A stretch of 11,527 nucleotides of DNA, taken from NCBI GenBank assembly GCA_964417785.1, contig CAYQJO010000139.1, positions 1-11,527 on the forward strand. The letters are read 5' to 3'. The stretch is from DAOTUL01 sp034437435 (GTDB taxonomy: Bacteria; Chloroflexota; Anaerolineae; Aggregatilineales; Phototrophicaceae). Position 1 is the stretch's first letter, and each line of letters opens with the position of its first letter. A program made the translations under genes and the position numbers. The notes beneath the pieces are model-generated. The model saw only the letters and a program-made list of their open reading frames with translations. It was not told the DNA's origin and did no database searches. Shown here piece after piece: positions 5,574-11,527 of this stretch.

Positions 5574-8500
5574 ATGTCGGAGCAGTTCACGGGCGGCTGG
5601 CAGCAACCGTCCACACCGGGTACCTGGCGGGAGCCAGAACAAGCGGAAAAGCAGGCAGGTTGGCGTGTATCCACACTGCCACAGGACCTTGAAGAGGTCC
5701 CGGTTGCGCAGGGGGAATGGCATCTTCCGCGTCCGGAAGATACGGTCTTTTCCCCGGAAGACGAGATCGAAGTTACTGAGAAACTCCCCACCCCGGATGA
5801 TATTCTCCGTCCGGAAGACCTGATCTTCGGTGATATGACAGTACCGGAACAGCAGGCAGACGATGAGGGATTTCTCGCGCCCGAAGACCTCATCTACATG
5901 ATCGAACACGAAGACGGTGCCGAAGAGGTTGAGTCGGTCGGTATGAGTGAACTGGTGGCGCTGGCGTCGTTAGTCAAAGACGACATTGACGCCGAGGTCA
6001 TCGCCGGGGCCGATTCGCCCATGCCTGAAGCCCTCTCCCGCGAGGCCGAAGAAGCCCTTGATGAAGAAGACTCGACCGAGATCGAAGCCGAGCGGCTGTC
6101 ACCGGCGGAACGGTTGATCTTCGAGACAGGCGCGACGGAGGTCGATCCGGCGGAGTACGCCCGCCGCCAACTGGAACAACTCGGTCAGGAACCCGAAGCG
6201 GTTGAAGAACCGCAGGTCGATGAAGACGCTGAATTGGACCCGGCGGAGTATGCCCGCCGCCAACTGGAGCAGCTTGGCGATATTCCCGGTAGACCGGCGA
6301 TCAGCACCGAAGACCCGGCGGAGTATGCCCGCCGTCAACTGGAACAACTGGACAACGTGGTCGGCGAGGGGACACCGCCGCCGCAGCCCACCGAACGCCT
6401 TGATCCGCGCCAGCGGGAACTGCTGCGGCGCTTCCAGGAGACGGAAGAGCAGGTGCGCCAACTGCGGGCCAGTTGGCAGGCCGGGCAGATGAGCCAGCAG
6501 GACTTTCTACAACAACTGCGCGATCTGATGATTCTGGACGACGATCAGATCTGGTGGATGATGGGTGTGGAGACCGACACCTGGTATCGCTCGGAGAATA
6601 ACCAGTGGGTTGAGGCCACACCGGAAGTGCTGCGGATTGCACGGGGTGCGCCAAGCGCCACTGGCGGATTTCAGGCCGATTACGGGCAATTTGGCGGGAT
6701 TGAGGATGAGTTTATTCCCTTTCCGCAGCAGGATGTGCCGTTGAACGATCCCGAAGCGACGGTGCCGAGCGCCGGCGTCTTCGATAACCTGGGCCAGCAG
6801 CAGGAAGCCGACTACTACGGCCAGGAGACGGTCCCCAACCCGGCCTTTTCCGGCCCGACCGTGATGGCGGAACCGGTACCTTACGGCACCATCGAAAACG
6901 CTATCGATCAGACCGCAGCCCCGGCTTACGATCAGGTCGATTATGGCGGGGAAATCCATCAAGAGGCGGTCGAACGCCAGCGGACATCGCTTGGGCGGAC
7001 CTTGATCTTTGCCACCGTAATTATCGTCGGGTTGTCGCTGCTGGCGGCTGCCGGATACATTGCCGCCGCTGTTCTCTGGTATAACGGTCTGGTCTCCGAG
7101 TGGGAGAATCAACTGGTCGCGCTGGAGAGCTTCGAGCCGGAATTCCAGACGGTGACCTTGCGCAGCAACACCGGTGATGTGCTGACCACCCTGTCGCGGG
7201 ACGGCGACGACCGGCGGCCCGTTGATCTGGACCAGGTTTCACCGTTCATTATCCATGCGGTTCTCTCCCTGGAAGACCCCAACTTCTACGGCGATACCGG
7301 ATGGGACCTCTTCAATATCATGGGTGCGTTCTGGCAGAATTTTGCCGGCAGTGGTGTGGAAGCAGATGCCAGCCCGATTACACGGCAGGTAGCCCGCCGC
7401 CTGATTCTTCAAGACACCGCCCTTGCCGCAGACGGCCCGCTGAACGAGGCGATTATCACGACCGAATTGACGGATCGCTACGATCAGAACCGCATTCTTG
7501 AGTTGTATCTCAACGAGGTGGTGTTCTTCGGTAACCAGACTTACGGTGTCGAGGCCGCCGCCCAGTTCTATTTTGAGAAGTCGGCAGCCGATTTAAACCT
7601 GGCCGAGTCAGCGCTGCTGGCGGCGATCATCCCGTCGCCAGCGGATTATGAGCCGGTCAACAACCCGGTCACGGCGTTGGACCAGATGGATGTGATGCTG
7701 AATCGGATGGCGTCGACGGGCTGTATCCAGTTCCAGCATGCGCCCTACCTGGGTGAGCCGTTCTGTGTGACCACTGACCTGGTGCAAAACGATCCCAACG
7801 GCAACCTTGCCGCCGAGAAAGCTCGCGTTATTCTGCGTGTCCAGACGGAACTCGGTCCGCGTATGCTCACCGATCAATACCCGCATTTCGTCCAGCTTGT
7901 GCGGGCGCAGCTTGAGGCGTTGTTCGGCCCTAACCAGCTTTATGCCGGTGGCTACGAAGTGACAACCACGCTGGATGTCGATCTACAGGAATTCGCCCAG
8001 GAAACTCTGAGGGATTCGGTCGAGCAGCATGCGGTACGCGGTGTGAACACCGGCACGGTCGTCGTAAGCGATCCCCGAAGCGGGGCGATTCTGGCTCTGG
8101 TTGGCAGTCCTGATTTCACCAATAGCGATCTCGGTGGCGAGAACGACTTCTCGCGCCTGTACCAGCAACCGGGCGGCACCATCAAGCCGATTGTTTATGC
8201 GACGTCGCTGAGCGGTGTCGATTCCAACGGCAACGGTGCGTTGGAGCGCGGCGAATACCATACTCCAGCGTCGATTCTATGGGATGTTCCCACGCAATAC
8301 GCCAACTTCACGCCGGTTAACCGGGATGGTCAGTTCCGGGGAGCGGTGTCGCTGCGGTCGGCGCTGCAAAACGATTTCGATGTCCCCGCCATCAAAGAAT
8401 ATGAGTTTGTCGGTGAGAACGGATTCCGCAACATGGCTGAAGCGATGGGAATCCGCTTTGCCAGCGATGCCCAGTTCAATGTCACGACTGCACTGGGTAC

Positions 8501-9779
8501 TGCGCCGAACGACAGCGATGCAATTCAGGTGCGTCCCATCGACATGTTGGAGGTCTACGGTACCATTGCCAACTTCGGCACTCATGTCGAGTTGTTCACG
8601 ATCCAGAGCATTGTGGATCGCAACGGCAACGAGGTGGCGCTCCCGGTCAATAATGAGCCGACGCAGGTGTTGGACCGGCCTGTTGCATACTTGCTCCAGA
8701 ACATCCTCAGCGATAACCAATCGCGCAGTGACCAGTTCGATCTCAATTCGCCAATGGTCATCAGTGGATTGCCCACGCAGAACGTTGTCGGTGCCAAATC
8801 CGGCACCAGCACCGGTGGCAGCGATTTGTGGACTGTTGGCTTCACCAATAACCGCGTGGTAACGGTGTGGATGGGGACAGTGAATGACAGCCAGACCTTT
8901 GAGACACGCGGTGTAGATGTCGCTGGCCCGGTCTGGAATGCGGTCATGCGCAAGGCGCTGGAAAATAACTCTCCGGGTGAATTCCGCCCGCCAGAAGGTG
9001 TGGCGACCGCGCAAATCTGCGCTCTGACCGGAACGCTTCCAGATAATACCTGTGCTGTGATCCGCAACGAGTTTTTCGCCCAGACGCGCCAGCCACCCCC
9101 ACCGGACCAGGGTTTCAGTGTTCAGCGTCAGGTCGATTCATGGACCGGCTTACTATCGAATACTTTCTGCTCGGAAAATGTGGTCACGCGCTCATATGTC
9201 GATATTCAGGATGGGTACGCGATCCAGTGGTTGAACGGTGCTGGACAAAGCTATGCGCAGCGGGTGGGACTGAACCCACCGGTCCAGAGTGTGCCACAAC
9301 AGGCCTGTGACCAGAACACACCTCTTCCCGTCGTCCGTCTGAGCAGCCCCGGTGGCGGCCAGTCGGTTCAGGGCAGCGTGGCGATCATCGGTCAGATCAA
9401 CGCCCAGGATTTCAACCGTTACCAGATTGAACTGGCTCCGGTGACGACCCCAGGTGCGTTCAACACCATCATCGGGCCGGTACAGCAGCAGCAGCCCGAC
9501 GCTGGATCGACGCTGGGAACCTGGAACACGACCACACTCGCCAATGGGGAATACACCCTGCGGTTGGCCGTTTTCGCCAACAACGGCGGCTTCGTCTTCC
9601 GCAATATTCAGGTGACGGTCAACAATCCTGATCCGACGGCCACACCAACGGTGCGGCCAACAACCCAGCCGACGGCGTTCCCGACACAAGCGCCGCTGCC
9701 CTTTGACACGCTGACACCACTTCCGGGCAATCAGGCAGCCCCCGGCGGCCCGACGCCCACCATCGATCCTCTGAATTAG
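5574..9779 (+). CDS. Bifunctional PBP (GT51 + transpeptidase) homologue with degenerate transpeptidase site and long cytoplasmic N-terminus
   Basis: This 1401-residue membrane protein resembles class A penicillin-binding proteins but is far longer than the usual 700-900. Residues 1-470 are cytoplasmic, acidic and Cys-free, with three DPAEYARRQLEQL repeats and a W-rich module (276-357). One membrane helix (about 475-503) follows. The GT51 domain (about 523-700) keeps Glu567 in EDPNFYGDTG and Glu625 in PLNEA, plus ILELYLN (641-647). However, the motif-1 His is Asp574, the STITQQ-like motif reads SPITRQ (600-605), and the RK before Glu625 is GP. The transpeptidase domain (about 795-1130) reads PGGTIKP (866-872), with Gly868 where the nucleophilic Ser belongs. 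SxN is DFD (934-936), and KSG (1075-1077) is intact. Acyl transfer should therefore be lost. The outer part ends with an Ig-like region (about 1252-1350) and a Pro/Thr tail; its six cysteines (717, 731, 1149, 1160, 1199, 1245) are all extracytoplasmic. The frame is unbroken, so this is not a decayed gene. Family assignment is strong; function as sensor, scaffold or glycosyltransferase is open. Confidence 0.9.
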   Translation: MSEQFTGGWQQPSTPGTWREPEQAEKQAGWRVSTLPQDLEEVPVAQGEWHLPRPEDTVFSPEDEIEVTEKLPTPDDILRPEDLIFGDMTVPEQQADDEGFLAPEDLIYMIEHEDGAEEVESVGMSELVALASLVKDDIDAEVIAGADSPMPEALSREAEEALDEEDSTEIEAERLSPAERLIFETGATEVDPAEYARRQLEQLGQEPEAVEEPQVDEDAELDPAEYARRQLEQLGDIPGRPAISTEDPAEYARRQLEQLDNVVGEGTPPPQPTERLDPRQRELLRRFQETEEQVRQLRASWQAGQMSQQDFLQQLRDLMILDDDQIWWMMGVETDTWYRSENNQWVEATPEVLRIARGAPSATGGFQADYGQFGGIEDEFIPFPQQDVPLNDPEATVPSAGVFDNLGQQQEADYYGQETVPNPAFSGPTVMAEPVPYGTIENAIDQTAAPAYDQVDYGGEIHQEAVERQRTSLGRTLIFATVIIVGLSLLAAAGYIAAAVLWYNGLVSEWENQLVALESFEPEFQTVTLRSNTGDVLTTLSRDGDDRRPVDLDQVSPFIIHAVLSLEDPNFYGDTGWDLFNIMGAFWQNFAGSGVEADASPITRQVARRLILQDTALAADGPLNEAIITTELTDRYDQNRILELYLNEVVFFGNQTYGVEAAAQFYFEKSAADLNLAESALLAAIIPSPADYEPVNNPVTALDQMDVMLNRMASTGCIQFQHAPYLGEPFCVTTDLVQNDPNGNLAAEKARVILRVQTELGPRMLTDQYPHFVQLVRAQLEALFGPNQLYAGGYEVTTTLDVDLQEFAQETLRDSVEQHAVRGVNTGTVVVSDPRSGAILALVGSPDFTNSDLGGENDFSRLYQQPGGTIKPIVYATSLSGVDSNGNGALERGEYHTPASILWDVPTQYANFTPVNRDGQFRGAVSLRSALQNDFDVPAIKEYEFVGENGFRNMAEAMGIRFASDAQFNVTTALGTAPNDSDAIQVRPIDMLEVYGTIANFGTHVELFTIQSIVDRNGNEVALPVNNEPTQVLDRPVAYLLQNILSDNQSRSDQFDLNSPMVISGLPTQNVVGAKSGTSTGGSDLWTVGFTNNRVVTVWMGTVNDSQTFETRGVDVAGPVWNAVMRKALENNSPGEFRPPEGVATAQICALTGTLPDNTCAVIRNEFFAQTRQPPPPDQGFSVQRQVDSWTGLLSNTFCSENVVTRSYVDIQDGYAIQWLNGAGQSYAQRVGLNPPVQSVPQQACDQNTPLPVVRLSSPGGGQSVQGSVAIIGQINAQDFNRYQIELAPVTTPGAFNTIIGPVQQQQPDAGSTLGTWNTTTLANGEYTLRLAVFANNGGFVFRNIQVTVNNPDPTATPTVRPTTQPTAFPTQAPLPFDTLTPLPGNQAAPGGPTPTIDPLN
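6144..6350 (+). repeat. Three in-frame copies of a 13-residue coding repeat (DPAEYARRQLEQL)
   Basis: Identical 13-residue units are encoded at 6144-6182, 6237-6275 and 6312-6350 (protein 191-203, 222-234, 247-259). Start spacing is 93 and 75 bases, so they are dispersed and in frame. The protein copies are identical while the DNA differs at synonymous sites (for example tac/tat, cgc/cgt, gaa/gag), which points to selection on the peptide and not recent duplication. Each unit looks like an amphipathic helix, with acidic linkers between them. Confidence 0.9.
8220..8255 (+). other. EF-hand-like calcium loop encoded within the transpeptidase domain
   Basis: Residues 883-894 read DSNGNGALERGE, which fits the 12-position EF-hand loop: Asp1, Asn3, Asn5, Gly6, Leu8 and Glu12. 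It sits 12 residues after the Lys of the degenerate SxxK motif, in the stretch leading to the TPAS segment of PBPs. The fit is seen directly; calcium binding is inferred. Confidence 0.5.
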
Positions 9780-9784
9780 CACCG

Positions 9785-9807
9785 GACGCCCGGTTGGGCG
9801 TCTTTTT
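9785..9807 (+). terminator. Intrinsic terminator of the PBP-like gene
   Basis: GACGCCC (9785-9791) pairs with GGGCGTC (9796-9802) around the loop GGTT and is followed by TTTTT (9803-9807). It starts five bases after the stop codon and is a strong rho-independent terminator for the rightward transcript. Confidence 0.9.
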
Positions 9808-9810
9808 GAA

Positions 9811-9826
9811 ACGCCATTTTTGGCGT
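9811..9826 (-). terminator. Second hairpin, possible terminator of the converging minus-strand operon
   Basis: ACGCCA (9811-9816) pairs with TGGCGT (9821-9826) around four T. Read on the minus strand it lies seven bases after the epimerase-like gene stop, but only TTT follows, so termination would be weak. Its arms share the GACGCC/GGCGTC sequence of the neighbouring terminator, so the two could pair alternatively. Confidence 0.5.
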
Positions 9827-9833
9827 CTGAGGT

Positions 9834-10820
9834 TTACAGCTTCGCCAGTAATTCCGTTTCGCGCTCGTCGGGCAGGCTGCCGCCGCGCAGAGGCTCGTCA
9901 CCACGCTCTTCTTTGAACCAATCCAGCGTGTCCTGGACGATGGACTTCAGCGGACGGAAGATCAGGCCGTCGGCTAACGCTTTGTCGATGTTGACCTGCG
10001 ACAGTCCGGCGTTGGCGGTGGGCAGCCACAACGGTAAATGCATCCAGGGCTGAATCTCGTTTTCCAGCAAAAACGCTTCATCCGCGTGAATAACCGCCGC
10101 TGCATCGTCACCGACCACCTCGCGGCAGGTACCCAGCACCTCGCCGTAGGTCAGACGGTCATCGGGGCCGGTGACGTTGTAGACCCCGGCTTTGCGCTGT
10201 TCAGCCATGCGGATAATCCAGCCAGCCTGGTCACGGGCATCGATGATCTGCAACGCCGCATCACGGGGTGGAGCCAGAACGGTTTCGTTGCGCCAGACCT
10301 TCACCGGCCAGTAGGTGAAGCGGTCGGTCGGGTCATGTGGGCCGACGATCAACCCCGAACGTACATTCAGGACCCGTCCTGGCATGGCGTTTTCGGCGGC
10401 CTGCTCGCATAATACCTTCAGCCCACCGTAGGTCTCGCCGGTGACTTCTTCGACCGTCTCATCTTTCAGCGTCGCCAGCGGAGCGCTTTCATCAGCGTCG
10501 GGTGTGGTATGGACGGACTCATCGTAGACCGAAATCGAGGAGATGAAGGTATAGTGTTCAACCGAGTCGGCCAGCAAACGGGCGGATGCGCCCACGATGC
10601 GCGGGACATAGCCGCAGGTATCCACGACCGCATCCCAGGTGCGTCCTTTCAACACATCAAGGTTGCCGTCGCGGTCGCCGCGCAGTTTCTCCACATCCGG
10701 GTAAATATTGGGGTTGGTGCTGCCGCGATTGAACAGGCTGACTTCGTGACCGTGTGCCAATGCGGCGTCTACCAATGCCCGACCCAGGAACCGTGTGCCG
10801 CCCAGAATCAATACCTTCAT
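9834..10820 (-). CDS. NAD(P)-dependent epimerase/dehydratase-like protein (extended SDR)
   Basis: This 328-residue cytosolic protein of the extended short-chain dehydrogenase/reductase superfamily has a Rossmann fold starting at its first residues: MKVLILGGTRFLG with the dinucleotide loop GGTRFLG (7-13). The second strand ends in FNRG (30-33), whose Arg may favour NADP. The catalytic triad is recognisable as Ser94/Ser95 in ISSIS, and Tyr131 and Lys135 in YGGLK. Later blocks such as VRSGLIVGPHDPTDRF and YNVTGPDD resemble CSP41-like and uncharacterised bacterial SDR epimerases. The substrate, probably a nucleotide sugar or similar, cannot be named. I chose the ATG at 10820 because GGAG (10830-10827) lies six bases before it; in-frame ATGs at 10832, 10826 and 10823 are badly placed for this site. 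It follows the FKBP gene by 62 bases on the same strand and may be co-transcribed with it. Confidence 0.88.
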   Translation of the reverse strand: MKVLILGGTRFLGRALVDAALAHGHEVSLFNRGSTNPNIYPDVEKLRGDRDGNLDVLKGRTWDAVVDTCGYVPRIVGASARLLADSVEHYTFISSISVYDESVHTTPDADESAPLATLKDETVEEVTGETYGGLKVLCEQAAENAMPGRVLNVRSGLIVGPHDPTDRFTYWPVKVWRNETVLAPPRDAALQIIDARDQAGWIIRMAEQRKAGVYNVTGPDDRLTYGEVLGTCREVVGDDAAAVIHADEAFLLENEIQPWMHLPLWLPTANAGLSQVNIDKALADGLIFRPLKSIVQDTLDWFKEERGDEPLRGGSLPDERETELLAKL

Positions 10821-10847
10821 CATCATCTCCATTTAAATTCAGTAGAA

Positions 10848-10858
10848 TGATTTAATCA
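10848..10858. promoter_or_regulatory. Palindrome TGATTTAATCA between the FKBP and epimerase-like genes
   Basis: An 11-base palindrome (arms TGATT and AATCA) lies in the 62-base gap. On the minus strand it is flanked by TTGAGT on its 5' side and TCTACT on its 3' side, spaced 17 bases, which is a weak promoter candidate. It could be an operator giving the epimerase-like gene its own control. Evidence is only the sequence symmetry. Confidence 0.25.
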
Positions 10859-10882
10859 GTTTAACTCAATTCCGGGTGCAGC

Positions 10883-11266
10883 TCAATAGACCTTCAGCAG
10901 TTCGACCTCAAAGATCAGGGTGGCGTTGGGTGGAATGACACCCGGAGCGCCACGTTTGCCGTAACCCAGTTCGGAAGGGATATAGAGCATGTATTTGGAG
11001 CCGGTCGGCATGAGTTGCAAGCCTTCGGTCCAGCCAGCGATCACCTGGTTAAGGAAGAAGGAGATCGACTCACCCCGATCATAGGAGCTATCAAAGACGG
11101 TACCGTCGATGAGCGTTCCCCGGTAATGGACCTCGACTTCGGCGTTGGCGTCGGCGGGTTTGGGGCCGTCGCCCTGGGTGATGACTTTGTATTGCAGGCC
11201 GCTTTCGGTGACCTGGACACCCGGCTGGCGGGCGTTTTCTTCAAGGAATTGTTGTTGTTTGCTCAT
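10883..11266 (-). CDS. FKBP-type peptidyl-prolyl cis-trans isomerase
   Basis: This 127-residue cytosolic protein catalyses cis-trans isomerisation of prolyl bonds and acts as a folding helper. The FKBP domain fills residues about 20-127, with conserved VHYRGTLIDGTVFDSS (46-61), the VIAGWTEGLQLM block (75-86, active-site Trp79), Tyr95-IPSELGYG (95-103) and IPPNATLIFEVELL (111-124). The short N-terminus, FLEENARQPGVQVTESGLQYKV, resembles the end of the dimerisation region of FkpA/FklB, but most of that region is missing. There is no signal peptide. I chose ATG 11266, with GGGA (11279-11276) upstream. An upstream in-frame GTG at 11299 would add 11 residues unlike the family and has a poorer ribosome site. 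It is the first gene of a two-gene minus-strand unit and diverges from the DinB-like gene. Confidence 0.93.
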   Translation of the reverse strand: MSKQQQFLEENARQPGVQVTESGLQYKVITQGDGPKPADANAEVEVHYRGTLIDGTVFDSSYDRGESISFFLNQVIAGWTEGLQLMPTGSKYMLYIPSELGYGKRGAPGVIPPNATLIFEVELLKVY

Positions 11267-11300
11267 CGTTTGTTTTCCCAAACTGTTCTGAGATAGCACA

Positions 11301-11310
11301 TGGTATACAA
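11301..11310. promoter_or_regulatory. Candidate GntR/FadR-type operator in the divergent promoter region
   Basis: TGGTATACAA contains GTATAC, a perfect match to the GntR-family core GTM-N0-1-KAC. It lies between the FKBP and DinB-like starts. The same bases read TGG-TATACA as an extended -10 for the rightward gene, and TTG-TATACC on the other strand. Bound protein would cover both promoters. The encoded GntR regulator at 3673-4332 is a possible but unproven binder. Confidence 0.35.
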
Positions 11311-11338
11311 TATTAGCATTGAAGGAAAGGAAAACAAC

Positions 11339-11527
11339 ATGCCGACAACGGAAGAACGTCTATCACGGATTGAGCGCATGCGCACTTTTCCAGATCGTCT
11401 CGCGGTAGTGGTCAAAAGTTTGACCACTGACGAGATGACGACGGCCTATTTAGCTGACGAATGGACCGTTGCCCAGAACATCCACCATGTCGCGGATGCA
11501 CACATGAATGCGTTCATCCGCGACATG
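11339..11527 (+). CDS. DinB/YfiT-like (DinB_2 superfamily) protein, N-terminal 63 residues
   Basis: An open frame starts with ATG at 11339 behind GGAAAGG (11324-11330), eight bases upstream, and runs without a stop to the window edge, so the gene is truncated only by the window. Residues 42-61 read WTVAQNIHHVADAHMNAFIR, which closely resembles the first helix and metal-binding His region of YfiT/BstA-type members of the DinB four-helix-bundle superfamily. Those proteins bind a divalent metal through three His, and some transfer bacillithiol or other thiols to electrophiles. The other two His would lie beyond the window. The thiol partner and substrate cannot be inferred here. It diverges from the FKBP gene across 72 bases. 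Confidence 0.75.
   Translation, partial: MPTTEERLSRIERMRTFPDRLAVVVKSLTTDEMTTAYLADEWTVAQNIHHVADAHMNAFIRDM

Noticed and set aside
6144..6350. Possible CRISPR-like or tandem DNA repeat
   Set aside because: The repeats are in frame, unevenly spaced and vary only at synonymous positions, so they are protein repeats.
8796..8804. KSG instead of KTG as a third lost transpeptidase motif
   Set aside because: K[ST]G is the normal tolerance of this motif; KSG occurs in active PBPs.
8277..9014. 245-codon minus-strand frame and overlapping 215-codon plus-strand frame within the PBP gene
   Set aside because: Both overlap the clearly conserved transpeptidase domain; their translations are Arg/His-rich, as expected of off-frame reads, with no plausible ribosome sites.
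5574..9779. PBP homologue as a pseudogene or sequencing error at the active site
   Set aside because: The frame is intact for 1401 codons with good promoter, RBS and terminator, and the changes lie in two separate motifs needing several base changes.
10821..10832. ATG at 10832 as start of the epimerase-like gene
   Set aside because: It would precede the GGAG ribosome site and add MEMM before the usual MKVLILGG start of this family.
11267..11299. GTG at 11299 as start of the FKBP gene
   Set aside because: The extra 11 residues do not look like the family, and the ATG at 11266 has a better-placed GGGA.

Overview
The window carries eight protein-coding genes, no RNA genes and no mobile elements. 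It reads like a bacterial chromosome of moderately high G+C, most probably a member of the Chloroflexota (Anaerolineae-like). That placement is inference. It rests on a membrane Ser/Thr kinase whose sensor is a TolB/PD40-type propeller instead of PASTA repeats, Thr/Pro-rich linkers and tails on two surface proteins, a stand-alone TrpB2, and a large penicillin-binding-like protein with a very long cytoplasmic N-terminus. No 16S rRNA or marker gene is present to settle it.

Left part (1-1560): a stand-alone tryptophan synthase beta chain of the TrpB2 type, preceded by an unusual cluster of GCAC/GTGC inverted repeats and closed by a clear intrinsic terminator.

Centre (1560-9810): a co-directional signalling and envelope block. 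It begins with a strong -10 box a few bases after the trpB2 terminator. The genes are a Ser/Thr kinase with an external beta-propeller, a FadR-type GntR regulator whose start overlaps the kinase stop (ATGA), a PP2C phosphatase, and a 1401-residue bifunctional-PBP homologue. The kinase and phosphatase form a natural antagonist pair. The PBP homologue is their most plausible envelope client, because its first ~470 residues are cytoplasmic, acidic and repeat-rich. The block ends in a strong terminator.

The most striking observation is in that PBP homologue. The nucleophilic Ser of the SxxK motif is Gly, and the SxN motif is DxD, while the Lys residues and the KSG motif remain. The glycosyltransferase half keeps both catalytic Glu residues but has eroded motifs. 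The transpeptidase half also contains a sequence fitting a 12-residue EF-hand calcium loop. This looks like a pseudo-transpeptidase used as a sensor or scaffold, possibly controlled by phosphorylation from the neighbouring kinase.

Right part (9810-11527): two genes on the minus strand, an FKBP-type prolyl isomerase followed by an NAD(P)-dependent epimerase-like SDR protein, which converge on the PBP gene. Diverging from the FKBP gene is the start of a DinB/YfiT-like gene, cut by the window edge. The divergent intergenic region contains a perfect fit to the GntR-family operator core GTATAC.
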